DNA of 64,000 nucleotides from Mesostigma viride (lineage: Eukaryota; Streptophyta; Mesostigmatophyceae; Mesostigmatales; Mesostigmataceae): contig RPFO01000296.1 in assembly GCA_009746045.1 (NCBI GenBank), positions 1,357,775 to 1,421,774 of the forward strand. The letters are read 5' to 3'. Of this stretch, positions 44,501-55,592 are shown piece after piece (the first letter of the stretch is position 1; the number at the start of each line of letters is the position of its first letter). The notes beneath the pieces were generated by a model, which made no database searches, was not told the origin of the DNA, and saw nothing but the letters and a program-made list of their open reading frames with translations. The position numbers and the translations under genes are program-made.

Positions 44501-47500
44501 CCTTTTTCCCATTTTCTCTCTGTTGCCCCTTTTCCCCCTTTGCCACCATCGGCCCCTTTGCCACCTTCGCCATCTTTGCCCCCTCTCTCCCCCCCTCTCC
44601 TCCCCTCTCCTCCCCTCTCCTCCCCTCTCCTCCCCTCTCCTCCCCTCTCCGCCCCTCTCCTCCCCTCTCCTCCCCTCGCCTCCCCTCTCCTCCCCTCTCC
44701 TCCCCTCTCCTCCCCTCTCCTCCCCTCTCCTCCCCTCTCCTCCCCTCTCCTCCCCTCTCCTCCCCTCTCCTCCCCTCTCCTCCCCTCTCCTCCCCTCTCC
44801 TCCCCTCTCCTCCCCTCCTCCTCTCCTCCCCTCCCTCCCCTCTCCTCCCCTCTCCTCCCCTCTCCTCCCCTCTCCTCCCCTCTCCTCCCCTCTCCTCCCC
44901 TCTCCTCCCCTCTCCTCCTCTCCTCCCCTCTCCTCCCCTCTCCTCCCCTCTCCTCCCCTCTCCTCCCTCTCCTCCCCTCTCCTCCCCTCTCCTCCCCTCT
45001 CCTCCCTCTCCTCCCCTCTCCTCCCCTCTCCTCCCCTCTCCTCCCTCTCCTCCCCTCTCCTCCCCTCTCCTCCCCTCTCCTCCCCTCTCCTCCCCTCTCC
45101 TCCCCTCTCCTCCCCTCTCCTCCCCTCTCCTCCCCTCTCCTCCCCTCTCCTCCCTCTCCTCCCCTCTCCTCCCCTCTCCTCCCCTCTCCTCCCCTCTCCT
45201 CCCTCTCCCCTCTCCTCCCCTCTCCTCCCTCTCCTCCCTCTCCTCCCCTCTCCTCCCCTCTCCTCCCCTCTCCTCCCCTCTCCTCTCCTCCCCTCTCCTC
45301 CCCTCTCCTCCCCTCTCCTCCCCTCTCCTCCCCTCTCCTCCCTCTCCTCCCCTCTCCTCCCCTCTCCTCCTCTCCTCCCCTCTCCTCCCCTCTCCTCCCC
45401 TCTCCTCCCTCTCCTCCCCTCTCCTCCCCTCTCCTCCCCTCTCCTCCCTCTCCTCCCCTCTCCTCCCCTCTCCTCCCCTCTCCTCCCCTCTCCTCCCCTC
45501 TCCTCCCCTCTCCTCCCCTCTCCTCCCCTCTCCTCCCCTCTCCTCCCCTCTCCTCCCCTCTCCTCCCCTCTCCTCCCCTCTCCTCCCCTCTCCTCCCCTC
45601 TCCTCCCCTCTCCTCCCCTCTCCTCCCCTCTCCTCCCCTCTCCTCCCCTCTCCTCCCCTCTCCTCCCCTCTCCTCCCTCTCCTCCCCTCTCCTCCCCTCT
45701 CCTCCCTCTCCTCCCCTCTCCTCCCCTCTCCTCCCCTCTCCTCCCCTCTCCTCCCCTCTCCTCCCCTCTCCTCCCCTCTCCTCCCCTCTCCTCCCCTCTC
45801 CTCCTCTCCTCCCCTCTCCTCCCCTCTCCTCCCCTCTCCTCCCCTCTCCTCCCCTCTCCTCCCCTCTCCTCCCTCTCTCCCTCTCCTCCTCTCCTCCCCT
45901 CTCCTCCCCTCTCCTCCCCTCTCCTCCCCTCTCCTCCCCTCACCTCCCCTCGCCTCCCCTCGCCTCCCCTCTCCTCCCCTCTCCTCCCCTCGCCTCCCCT
46001 CTCCTCCCCTCTCCTCCCCTCTCCTCCCCTTTGTTCCTTCCCCCACCGCGTAGGTTCGCCAACGTAGAGCTGACGCTGTTTGAAGTGCGCATGGTTCACC
46101 GCTCACCGCATTTTGGCGCCTCCCGGGCCATCCATCGCCTTTACTTCCCCTCCCTTCCCCTTAAAATTCCCCTACCCCCAGGCATTCACTAGCGTTGTGC
46201 CACATGAAATGCTTTATGTCTCGGCCCACCCTTCATATCTCCACCCCCTCCTTCTATACCCCCCCACCCACCCACGTGCAGGCATTCACCAACGTGGTGC
46301 TGGCTCTGTGCGACAACAAAGACAGCGTCGTCATGTTTGCGCCCTACTACTTCAACCACATGATGGCGTTTCAGATGACCGGCCTGGCCGACCGTGTGAT
46401 TGTCGGCCCCACCGTCACGGCGACAAACCTGCCAGACACAGGTTAGTGCGTGGGTGCCGGACACAGGTTAGTGGGTCAGAGAGTGGGTGATACAAGGATG
46501 TGCTAGGTGGTGCTAACTGCCAACGCCTGGCCGGACGTGTGAAAGTGCCGTCGACCGTCAACGCCACAAACCTGCCGGTCACAAGGGGTTTTCTTACTGA
46601 CTATATACCGATAGGTCATGGGGGGTGGAAAAAACAAAAAGATCAGACACCATGCTGAAATTTTCCAAAAGTTGGCCCTTGGACCCTACCTACCTAGCAC
46701 GTAGGCGCTATACCTAGCAAAACCCTGAGGTCCCAAGGGTTATAGGGGTCGACCTAGGGAGCAAAATGATCAGCTCCGCGAGCTCTACCGTTTGAGCATA
46801 TTGGTGTATGGGAAAGTTCCGGTTTTCTAAATGGGTCATTGGCCGGCGCGACGCGATCACTGGTGGCACGGCGCTGGATAGCCGAAGCCTTGTAGTGGTG
46901 GCAGACGGCAGCATACTTCCGTGCCTAGGGGCAGCACCATCTTGCGGGCAACCCCCCCCCCCTCTATGGTACCTGCCAAAATTTTGACTGCAGATTTGGG
47001 TTCAGCTCGCCAAGTGCTATCAGTTTGTCCGTCAAACCGTTTCAAAATTCCGACCATACAGGGAGCTAGCAGAAAATCCAAGTGTTTTGTTGTAAAAAAC
47101 CCATATCGGCCCGGCACCCTACCTACCTACCCTTTAAGTTAACGGTTTTTGAGGCTCTGTAACTTCTAACCTAGAGACCCCCTGGGGTTGTGACAAGTGG
47201 CAAACATGCTTGTTTTCGCGAGATCTACTTGAATCCAGCGCCGTGTAAATTTTCTTGTTTTTTTCCACCCCCCAGGGATAGGTCCTGACTGTTTCCCCAT
47301 ACCGGATCCCTTGCAGTCTGCGCGGTAGGGGATTGCGGTAGGACTTGTGTTGTTTGGATGGTGGGTGATCGCGAGGGGCCCTTGAGCCGTGCAGAGACGA
47401 GCCCGCCGAACATAAGAGGCCATCGCGAGGGGCTATGTGAGCCATGGCGGGGAGGCTTATGGAGGCATCATGAGGGGTCGTGGACCCCGTTGCGCCATCA

Positions 47501-50500
47501 CCGCAACATCCCTGGCTGACAAAAGGTGACCAGTAATGATTCCTCAGCTGACGCCAGCAATCGGACACCGCTGCGCTACCACGCAGTCAAGCGGGGCCAT
47601 GCAGCCAGCCACACACACCCTAAACAACACACCCTAAACATTGCATCCAAGGGGGTGTACAGCGCCTGTCTCTCCTGCCTCCCTGGCCACCATCTTGGGC
47701 ACAAGAGTGCAGCTGATGCGTGCTTTGCCCACGCTTGCACGTTGCGCCCACGCAACCATGCTGGTGGCCCTCTCTTGCCGCTGCTCTGTGGCCCTTCCTG
47801 CAGATTGGCTGGAGCGGCTGCTAGCGGAATCCGAGGAGCCCCCTGCGATGGTCACGGTAGTGAACCCAGCAAACCCAACGGGGGCGCTCTTCCCTCTGGA
47901 GACCCTGCAGGTGTGCGCCTCTGCCCCTGCGTGCGTGCTTTGAGATTTTCAAATTGCGTAGAATCCCAGCATGGAAAGTGCAAGAAGTTTTTGGTTTCCT
48001 CAATAGCATTCACAGTTCTAAACCTGAATTTCAGGCTGAAAAACACCAGCACTCCCTGTCTTTTTTGTGGCAGCGTGGTTGCATCCCCCAGGCAAATCAG
48101 GAAGCGGTTGACGCGCATGCTGTCTCCATGGCTGCACTGGAATGCCTCATAAAACGTGCGAGAGAGAGTGTGTGTGTGTGGTGTGTACGGTAGTGCATGC
48201 TTGGACCCTGCAGGCAGTGGAACGTGGTCAGCAGGAGTGAGGTCCCAGGGGGGGGATCGTCATGACAACCTTGGTGTCCGCTGTAACACCATGGCATGTA
48301 TATTACACCGTAGCGCTACAAAACCATAGTTTTTGCGTTTGGATAGGATTCAAGCTCAGCATCCACCGGCCGCAGCTTTGTGGATTCTTGAGGGCGCTGC
48401 GCCAACACTTTTCTCTGCAGTCACGCTGCCTTGCTACTGAATCAGTTCAAATTCTACTAGTAGTGCTTTGTTTACCCTACTGTAGGACAGCGTAGCATGA
48501 GCGGTAATGGTTCTTGATGGCTCCCGTAAGGGTTGACGAGCATCAACAAATGTAGACGTCATCTACTGGCCATCTTGATCCTGTAATAATGCATGCCCAT
48601 CTGAGCCGCAAAGCTTTGTGAGTTTCATGGGGTTTTAAAGCCTGCACAGTTTTGCGCTTAGTTTACCTAGTAGCTGGTCATGTAACCCCGATACCCTTGC
48701 CTGCGTGCGGGCCCCTCTCCCTCACCCATGGTTCATGCCCATACCTGTGCCTGTGTTGGCCTGCCGCAGCGGCTATCGGTACTCTGCAAGTCCAAGGGCG
48801 TGTGGCTGTGCGTCGACAACACGTACGAGTAGGTGCTCGCCTTCTTATAGAGTATGTGTTCCCATGCTCTCGTGACAAGACCCACCAGTAGGCACCCCCG
48901 CGCGCATGCCACCACCACCACCAGCAGTAGGTGCTCGCCGTCTTATAGAGTATGTGTTCCCATGCTCTCGTGACAAGACCCACCAGTAGGCACCCCCGCG
49001 CGCATGCCACCACCACCACCAGCAGTAGGTGCTCGCCTTCTTATAGAGTATGTGTTCCCATGCTCTCGTGACAAGACCCACCAGTAGGCACCCCCGCGCG
49101 CATGCCACCACCACCACCAGCGGTAGAGGCACCCGCACGGGCATCGTCCCCACTACCTCCGGTAGGGAGCATCATCCGGGAGACAGCCAACGCAGGCCAG
49201 AAATCATCAAGCTGCTACCTTGCTTGGTAGAATAATGGTTGGTATAATTTGTAATGTAATAATAATAGTTTATGACACGCAAAACACTGCACCTCCCCAA
49301 GTGCAGCTGCTCCCCTATCGTGCCTGCTTGCTCGCCAGCCTGCTTCAAATTGGCTCCTTTTCTGTTTGGCCCTGCAAAATGTTCGCACTGATTACCGACG
49401 GTGTGTGTGGCCTCGATCATGAAGTGGCCACTTGTGGTCGCCCATGAGCGTGCCAGGCCGGGGTTTAGGGTTTAGGGTTTAGGGTTCGCCTTTCCTGTCA
49501 TCGATAACCAATTCTTACTCACGGAGGGTTGTTGACCGTGTGGCGGCTGCCCACAATGCTTCCATGGCGATGGCCTACTACATCTACCCACAGTGGCCCC
49601 CGGCAATCTCTTTTTCTTTTTTCATGTATCAACCACTTCATTGCCCATGGTCCCTTATCAACCACTTCATTGCCCATGGTCCCTTATCAACCACTTCATT
49701 GCCCATGGTCCCTTATCAACCACTTCATTGCCCATGGTCCCTTATCAACCACTTCATTGCCCATGGTCCCTTATCAACCACTTCATTGCCCATGGTCCCT
49801 TATCAACCACTTCATTGCCCATGGTCCCTTATCAACCACTTCATTGCCCATGGTCCCTTATCAACCACTTCATTGCCCATGGTCCCTTATCAACCACTTC
49901 ATTGCCCATGGTCCCTTATCAACCACTTCATTGCCCATGGTCCCTTATCAACCACTTCATTGCCCATGGTCCCTTATCAACCACTTCATTGCCCATGGTC
50001 CCTTATCAACCACTTCATTGCCCATGGTCCCTTATCAACCACTTCATTGCCCATGGTCCCTTATCAACCACTTCATTGCCCATGGTCCCTTATCAACCAC
50101 TTCATTGCCCATGGTCCCTTATCAACCACTTCATTGCCCATGGTCCCTTATCAACCACTTCATTGCCCATGGTCCCTTATCAACCACTTCATTGCCCATG
50201 GTCCCTTATCAACCACTTCATTGCCCATGGTCCCTTATCAACCACTTCATTGCCCATGGTCCCTTATCAACCACTTCATTGCCCATGGTCCCTTATCAAC
50301 CACTTCATTGCCCATGGTCCCTTATCAACCACTTCATTGCCCATGGTCCCTTATCAACCACTTCATTGCCCATGGTCCCTTATCAACCACTTCATTGCCC
50401 ATGGTCCCTTATCAACCACTTCATTGCCCATGGTCCCTTATCAACCACTTCATTGCCCATGGTCCCTTATCAACCACTTCATTGCCCATGGTCCCTTATC

Positions 50501-53500
50501 AACCACTTCATTGCCCATGGTCCCTTATCAACCACTTCATTGCCCATGGTCCCTTATCAACCACTTCATTGCCCATGGTCCCTTATCAACCACTTCATTG
50601 CCCATGGTCCCTTATCAACCACTTCATTGCCCATGGTCCCTTATCAACCACTTCATTGCCCATGGTCCCTTATCAACCACTTCATTGCCCATGGTCCCTT
50701 ATCAACCACTTCATTGCCCATGGTCCCTTATCAACCACTTCATTGCCCATGGTCCCTTATCAACCACTTCATTGCCCATGGTCCCTTATCAACCACTTCA
50801 TTGCCCATGGTCCCTTATCAACCACTTCATTGCCCATGGTCCCTTATCAACCACTTCATTGCCCATGGTCCCTTATCAACCACTTCATTGCCCATGGTCC
50901 CTCACTCTTCTAATTGCGGCTGTCCACAATGAGCCCCCGGCAGGTACTTCCTTTCTGTGGGGCTGTAGGATACCCTACGGCACGCTTCGACCCACCGCTA
51001 CGCTACTGACCTACTGCTTCGAACCACCACTACGCCCTGGCAGGTACTTCGTCTATGACGGCCGGCGGCACCACACACTGGAGGGTGACCACATCGTCAA
51101 CATCTTCTCCTTCTCCAAGGCGTACGGCATGATGGGCTGGCGCGTGGGATATGTGCGTGCTGCCTGCATGCTCATGCCGGTGTGGACTGCCAAGTGTTGA
51201 TCCTAGAACCTGCCGGCATGCTGGTGGGGAGCTCTGATTGTTCCATCAGCCTGAATGCTGGTGCAGAGTTTTGATTGCACAAATGTCGAGGCTGGCGCGT
51301 CGGATACGTGAATGGTGCATGGGGGCTCGGGCAGGTGCCTGGTTCCTTGAAAGGGTTGCAGTTGTAGAAGCGTAGCCTCCTTCACGGTCCCTACCCTAGC
51401 CCAAACTCGTTGTCAGATACATGGACAAGTTGTCGTTAAATGGATATGTCCAAGGCCATAGTGTGGTCTTCTTCCGATGTCACGGTGTGGTTACTGCCCC
51501 ATCCTTCACCGTCTACATCGCCCATGCTTCCTCCTACTCCGGCTTCATGTGTTACATTTACAGTGCTACGTCAAGCCCTATGGTTGGTTGCACATCAGTG
51601 CTGCCGCCCCTCACTCCTACCCTGGCTTCGCCATGAATGGCCAATCCCATAACTCACCACCCTCTATCTGCCTAACCCTGTACTAGAACTTCCTCCTGCT
51701 CAGCGCTCACTTGGACTTCATCCCGATTCTCCCGATTTCTGGCCTGCGCTGGTTGTCTCCTTGATAGAGGGTGTTGCCCTGGCAGAGCCTAGTAATTACA
51801 TGCCCTTCTTTCTTTACCTAGAACTTTCTCCCGCCCACAGTTATATAATGATTAAAGAATGAATTCAAGTATAGGGGTTGCCCTTGCGACGTCTCGGGAT
51901 CACATGCCTACTGCCTCCTCTCTTGTTCTCCAGATGGCCAGCCTTCTTGGCCTCCTCCCCCCACCCTGTTGCTACACCAACCCAAAGCCTAACCCTCCCA
52001 TCGTACTCCACCACCACCGCTGGCCCCCTACACTCTCCTGATCGCCCACTCGGCCTCCTACCCCGGCCCGGTCTAACCCCAATCGTCTCACACCCCCGCT
52101 GCCCCTGCTTGTGCACCACCAGATCGCCTATTCCTTGTTATACCCTGGTCCGCGGGAGCAGCTGCTCAAGACACGGCCGTGATCTAACCCTATCACGTGC
52201 GCGTGCCATCGTCGCCCGCACACCCCTCCCACACTCCCCAGATCGCCTACTCCTCGTCATACCCCGGTCTGGGGGAGCAGCTGCTCAAGACTCAGGACAC
52301 GATCGCCATCTGCCCACCGGTGCTGTCGCAGAAGATGGCGCTGGCCGCGCTGCAGGGGGTGGGCGCGGGGTGGGTGCGCGACCTGGTGGCCAGCCTCGGC
52401 ACCAACCGGTGAGATGTGGAGCTTTCTTTATGGTTGCGATTGTGACATGATGGTGCGCGACCTGATGGCCTATCTGAGAACGCATAGGTTCGCGCAAGGC
52501 ACTTTACTGATTATTTTGTTGCTTGGGAAGCTTTTAGTGGTAAATGCTGATGACGTTGTAGCACGATGGTACACCTACCTAATGTTGACGAACTATAGTG
52601 GCCAGCCTTTGCACCGGCCGGTGACTTGGGCACATATGGTACTGCAATACGGAAATCATTTATTACGGATATGATGTATATATTATATTATATATCATCT
52701 GGATATGTTGTATTATATATTATTATATATAGATTATGGAGATATTATACATGACAGATATCAGATTGTACACGAAATGCTTTGGGACTGCGATCGTGTG
52801 ACACTGCGGTGTGCATGCTGGTGGCCAGCGCCAGCACGGGCAGGTCAGCCAAGAGCCCTTTATATGCAAACCATGTATAACGTTGGTTATTTTTGGTGCT
52901 CGCAGATGCTGCTGTGATACTGCAGCGCGCGAAGCACCACCCGGTGAGATTGGGGATCTGCTCATACCCCCTGACGCCCGAGATGATCCGAATAGCTCCA
53001 ACACTGCCATCCCACTGCTTGGTGATGCTATCCAGTTACAGGAACATGGTCGTAGACTGGGAGATGCGCCACACCGGGATTATGGTAACGATTTTAGTAC
53101 GACAATGATTATGGCAACGATTATAGTACGGCATCGATTATAGTAATGAATTTACTATAGTCGCGAAACGGTATCATGGGCCACGGATCCTCCTATCATA
53201 TATGCCACGCGTTTTTTACTGGGTTGAGTCGAGAATAGGAGCAGTATTTTATCTTTTTTATGGTTGTAATCCATCTCCTTATCGTTAAATGGTTTTAAAC
53301 TCTTAATCTATCTCCCTAACTCGAGATGGTTTTTTAAACTTTAGTCCATCTCCTTATCTTTTCATGGTTTTAACGCCGCACGACGGTGAGTCTTCTTCGT
53401 CGGCTATCCAGCCCGTCAGGCATTTCTTATCATCTTACCACCGCCGACCCACCACCCTGGTCCCGCTCCCCCCCCCCCCCCCCCTTCCATTGAACATTCG

Positions 53501-54961
53501 GGTATGTTCCATGCTCCAGTGCCTGTGTCCAAGCGGCACTGGCCCCCCTGGGGGTAGGTGCGGTGCTGCCAGCCCATGGTGCCATCTATTTCTTTGCCCG
53601 GCTGCCAGAATTACCCGGGGGTCAAGCGGATGGCGCTCAGGGGGATGTCAGCATGGACGAGCGCGTGTGCGAGTGGCTGGCCAGGAAGCACCGGGTGTGC
53701 GTAATCCCTGGCTCCGCCTGCGGTGAGTGAGACGGCAGCATACCATCCCTTAGGTTCGGGTAAGGACAGCCTTTGGAAAGCTGTTCCCCCTTCCCCACCT
53801 CTTGTCATTGACTGCGGCATATGAAAAGGCTCTGCCTGCGGTGAGAGAGTTTCTTGAATTTTAGTGATTGCTTTAGTGACTGCCTTTTCCATAGGCCTTT
53901 TCAAAACCGAAAAGTTTTCTCCAGTAAATTGTTAGAATTCAATGACTCCTTTAATGACTGCCTTTTCCAAAGGTTTCTTAGAAAACTAATGGTTTTTCAA
54001 TTGGGTTGTTAGAATCTAATTACTGCTGTAGTGACCGCCTTCTCTAAAGGTTTCTGAGAAGTGGGCGTTAGCCTTGCCTCACAAGGGATGGCAGCTTCCA
54101 TGTGGGCCCCTCCGGTTCCAGCGATGTCGCTGAGAATCGAAGTGAAGGTTTTGTCCCAATTACGAGCTGCATGTTTGGTTGGTAGGGCCCGTCCAGCAAG
54201 CTAGGCTCTGCGAATGGCTCGCATTGGCAGGGCATTCCCTAGCAGGGTAGAATAAGTTGTTGTGGAATAAAGAGGTCGGGAGGCTCGCATGCACAGCGAA
54301 CAACCTATATCTTCCTCGTGCCTGCCACTTGGAATGCAGGAGCTGGCCGAGGAAAGTGGGGGGAATAATGTGGACTAAGTAGGGTCCGTGTTGACTTTTG
54401 GCTGCACAACCCCTTGCCTGATGCGCATGTACAACTTGTTGTTGGATTGGTCGCGTTACTTTGGTGATGATCTGGGGTTTGGAGATTTGCGATTTGGTGG
54501 CGACCGGGGGGAATATGCGTCTCTGGCGGTGCATGCAGTGATTGTGGTGTGATTGGGCGAGAGAGGGGTCGGCATTTGCTGGACGGCAGTCGAGGTTTTA
54601 GCAGCACATGCCGGCAGGGGATTGATCAGGTGGGTAAAGGGGGGAGGGGAAGGTTCGACGTCGAAGGGGCAACTGCAACTTGCATGGTGCTTGACATGGC
54701 ATTGCTCAGACGAATCGGCCTGTTGCTGTAAGGTCTCTCTAGCCGCCACATGTGGGTGTTTGCATGACATGGCTCTAGGGTTCCTGACGTACTCCTGGAT
54801 GGCTCATTTTGGTGTATTGTTTTGCCGGTGGTCTTGGTGCAGGCGCTCCTGGCTGCATACGCATCGGCTTCGCAAACCTGCCTACATCGCTGTGCGAGGA
54901 AGCCGCAAAGCGTTTGCACGATGGCCTGACCGAGCTTGTCACACATGGAATGGCAGAATGA
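41596..54961 (+). CDS. ISS1: Aromatic/methionine aminotransferase of VAS1/ISS1 type, nine exons
   Basis: Exons: 41596-42060, 43742-43801, 46282-46441, 47804-47910, 48770-48828, 51044-51152, 52242-52408, 53520-53722, 54843-54961; all phases agree. The product is about 482 residues (about 410 from the alternative ATG at 41812). It is a fold-type I PLP aminotransferase. The plant homologue moves amino groups between methionine and aromatic 2-oxo acids (pyruvates), linking auxin and ethylene metabolism. Seen: VLSLAQGIVHW, SSKYCPDDGLPELRAAL, NSSVMVTAGANQ, MFAPYYFNHMMAFQMTGL, VVNPANPTGALF (about 247-258), VDNTYEYFVYDG (Asp280, Tyr283), the PLP-Lys segment FSFSKAYGMMGWRVGY (Lys309), and a C-terminal substrate-Arg candidate in GCIRIGF (Arg450). 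The first 72 residues are Arg/Ser/Ala-rich and could be an organelle transit peptide. Introns hold a 1.4-kb pyrimidine tract and a 29-bp satellite. Confidence 0.92.
43334..43500 (+). repeat. ISS1: Echoes of ISS1 exon 2 acceptor
   Basis: The real junction reads GCCCACAG|CTGCGTGATGAG at 43734-43753. Diverged copies are at 43337-43357 (GCCCACAGCTGCGCAGTGAG) and about 43472-43492 (GCCCGCAGCTGCGCGAGGAG). Each is embedded in a longer repeat with GTGCCT/GTGTCTAACC. Confidence 0.75.
43618..43672. repeat. Interstitial telomere-like (CCCTAAA)n
   Basis: A degenerate run of about six plant-type telomere repeats lies 70 bp upstream of ISS1 exon 2. Confidence 0.85.
43881..43914 (+). repeat. ISS1: Echo of ISS1 exon 2 donor
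   Basis: GGTCACCGCGGACGCCAGCC then GGTGCCAAC matches the exon 2 end and donor region (43780-43813) at 101-bp spacing. Confidence 0.75.
44163..44350. repeat. 24-bp minisatellite in ISS1 intron 2
   Basis: About seven diverged units containing GCGCTTGCTCTATTCGACTT. Confidence 0.85.
44580..46031. repeat. 1.45-kb polypyrimidine tract, 10-bp unit
   Basis: The unit CCCCTCTCCT is repeated well over 100 times with occasional 1-5-bp deletions. It is pure pyrimidine on the gene strand apart from a few G/A changes, and lies in ISS1 intron 2, ending 250 bp before the exon 3 acceptor. It could form triplex DNA. The long open frames on both strands (Ser/Pro/Leu or Arg/Gly/Glu) are repeat artefacts. Confidence 0.97.
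46171..46201 (+). repeat. ISS1: Echo of ISS1 exon 3 acceptor
   Basis: CAGGCATTCACTAGCGTTGT mirrors the real CAG|GCATTCACCAACGTGGT; the AG ends at 46181 and 46281, exactly 100 bp apart. Confidence 0.8.
46453..46586 (+). repeat. ISS1: Echoes of ISS1 exon 3 donor
   Basis: A short copy (GCCGGACACAGGTTAGTG, 46456-46473) directly follows the real donor (46442). A longer diverged copy of the last 60 bp of exon 3 lies at 46525-46584, including GCCTGGCCGGACGTGTG and ACAAACCTGCCGG. Confidence 0.8.
48829..49140 (+). repeat. ISS1: 98-bp tandem copies of the ISS1 exon 5 donor
   Basis: The donor GTAGGTGCTCGCC at 48829 recurs at 48927 and 49025, and as a weaker GTAGAGGC at 49123, all at exactly 98-bp period. 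Units also share TTATAGAGTATGTG and a CCACCACCACCACCAGC end. Confidence 0.95.
49456..49486. repeat. Interstitial telomere-like (TTTAGGG)n
   Basis: Three to four perfect plant-type telomere repeats in ISS1 intron 5, about 140 bp before the 29-bp satellite. Confidence 0.9.
49627..50903. repeat. 29-bp satellite, about 44 identical copies
   Basis: The unit ATCAACCACTTCATTGCCCA + TGGTCCCTT repeats with no difference that I could see. Because 29 is not a multiple of 3 and no frame has a stop, all three + frames are open for over 1.3 kb; these are not genes. It lies in ISS1 intron 5. Confidence 0.98.
50931..50955 (+). repeat. ISS1: Echo of ISS1 exon 6 acceptor
   Basis: GGCAG|GTACTTC at 50939-50950 repeats the true GGCAG|GTACTTC (51039-51050) at exactly 100-bp spacing, after which the sequences differ. 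Confidence 0.8.
51288..51320 (+). repeat. ISS1: Echo of ISS1 exon 6 donor
   Basis: GGCTGGCGCGTCGGATACGT (51290-51309) repeats the end of exon 6 and its donor (from 51135), with two substitutions. Confidence 0.75.
51515..52185 (+). repeat. ISS1: Graded echoes of ISS1 exon 7 start
   Basis: Copies of the exon 7 acceptor and first codons lie at 52119-52174 (about 6 differences in 54 bases), 52037-52060 (more diverged) and 51517-51541 (weakest). The best copy includes GGGAGCAGCTGCTCAAGAC. Divergence increases with distance from the exon. Confidence 0.8.
52450..52625 (+). repeat. ISS1: Echoes of ISS1 exon 7 donor
   Basis: GGTGCGCGACCTGATGGCC (52452-52470) and GTGGCCAGCC...CCGGTGAC (52598-52624) each match parts of the exon 7 end and donor (52373-52413). 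Confidence 0.7.
53829..53852 (+). repeat. ISS1: Echo of ISS1 exon 8 donor
   Basis: GGCTCTGCCTGCG|GTGAGAGA repeats GGCTCCGCCTGCG|GTGAGTGA (donor 53723) at 118-bp spacing. Confidence 0.8.
53850..54065. repeat. Diverged tandem repeats in ISS1 intron 8
   Basis: About three units sharing TAGTGACTGCCTTTTCC and AAAGGTTTCT follow the exon 8 donor echo, period about 65-90 bp. Confidence 0.65.
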
Positions 54962-55592
54962 TATGGATCGACTGACATAGCATTAGGATCAGAATCTATT
55001 ATTATAGCATTATTGTAGCATTAGGATCAAAATCTCTGATGATTGGAAAATAAACACTTTGTGACTTTTTGCACTCATGTGATCACTGATGGAAATTATA
55101 TTCGCTGGTTACCTAAAATGAACAGTCACGTAGGAATCGCTTACTGCATGCAAGCTCGGTCCATGCATAGTGCAAATCGCAGCTTTCCATCCCCAGGCAG
55201 GCTTCCTAGTTTACCATTGACCGTTTGCCCTCAGCTAGGCATGTATATTCAAGTCAGACAGCCATGCAACATTTGTTGGAAAAAGGCACCATCTGCACGT
55301 CAATGTCTGGGACCTCCCCGGAAGGCACGCAGTTGATGACTGTGCCATTTACCAGTTTTATCTAGGGGGGGGGGGGGGGAAGCCAAGTCGGTCATCTAAA
55401 AAATGACAGAAGTTCTCAAGTAAAAGCAAGGCGCCAGCCCGTTGCAGATGACATCACTTTCCCTCACACGAGCGCCGTGGGCGCCGGCATTTACCCGACC
55501 AACAGCTTGAAATTTCCGTCGCTAGAGCTTACGCATACGGCGCGTTGGATGACTTGTGCAAGTTTTAAAACGTCTCAAATGCTCACTGGCCC
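54962..55592. other. Convergent intergenic region
   Basis: The region between the ends of ISS1 (+) and the YEATS gene (-). It has a short ATTAGGATCA-type duplication (54982-55035), a G run at about 55364-55379 and an echo of the YEATS gene end (55461-55490). No gene is seen. Confidence 0.5.

Noticed and set aside
44366..46192. Five overlapping open frames of 557-577 codons on both strands
   Set aside because: All are translations of the 10-bp pyrimidine repeat (Ser/Pro/Leu or Arg/Gly/Glu). The tract is intronic to ISS1.
49529..51200. Three overlapping 457-535-codon frames
   Set aside because: They arise from the 29-bp satellite, which lacks stops in any + frame. Only the final piece (51044-51152) is a true ISS1 exon.
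52893..53143. Possible ISS1 exon at 52907 (after CTCGCAG)
   Set aside because: It does not continue the protein. The exon at 53520 joins in phase (CG|T) and restores the conserved ALxPLG...GAIY block.
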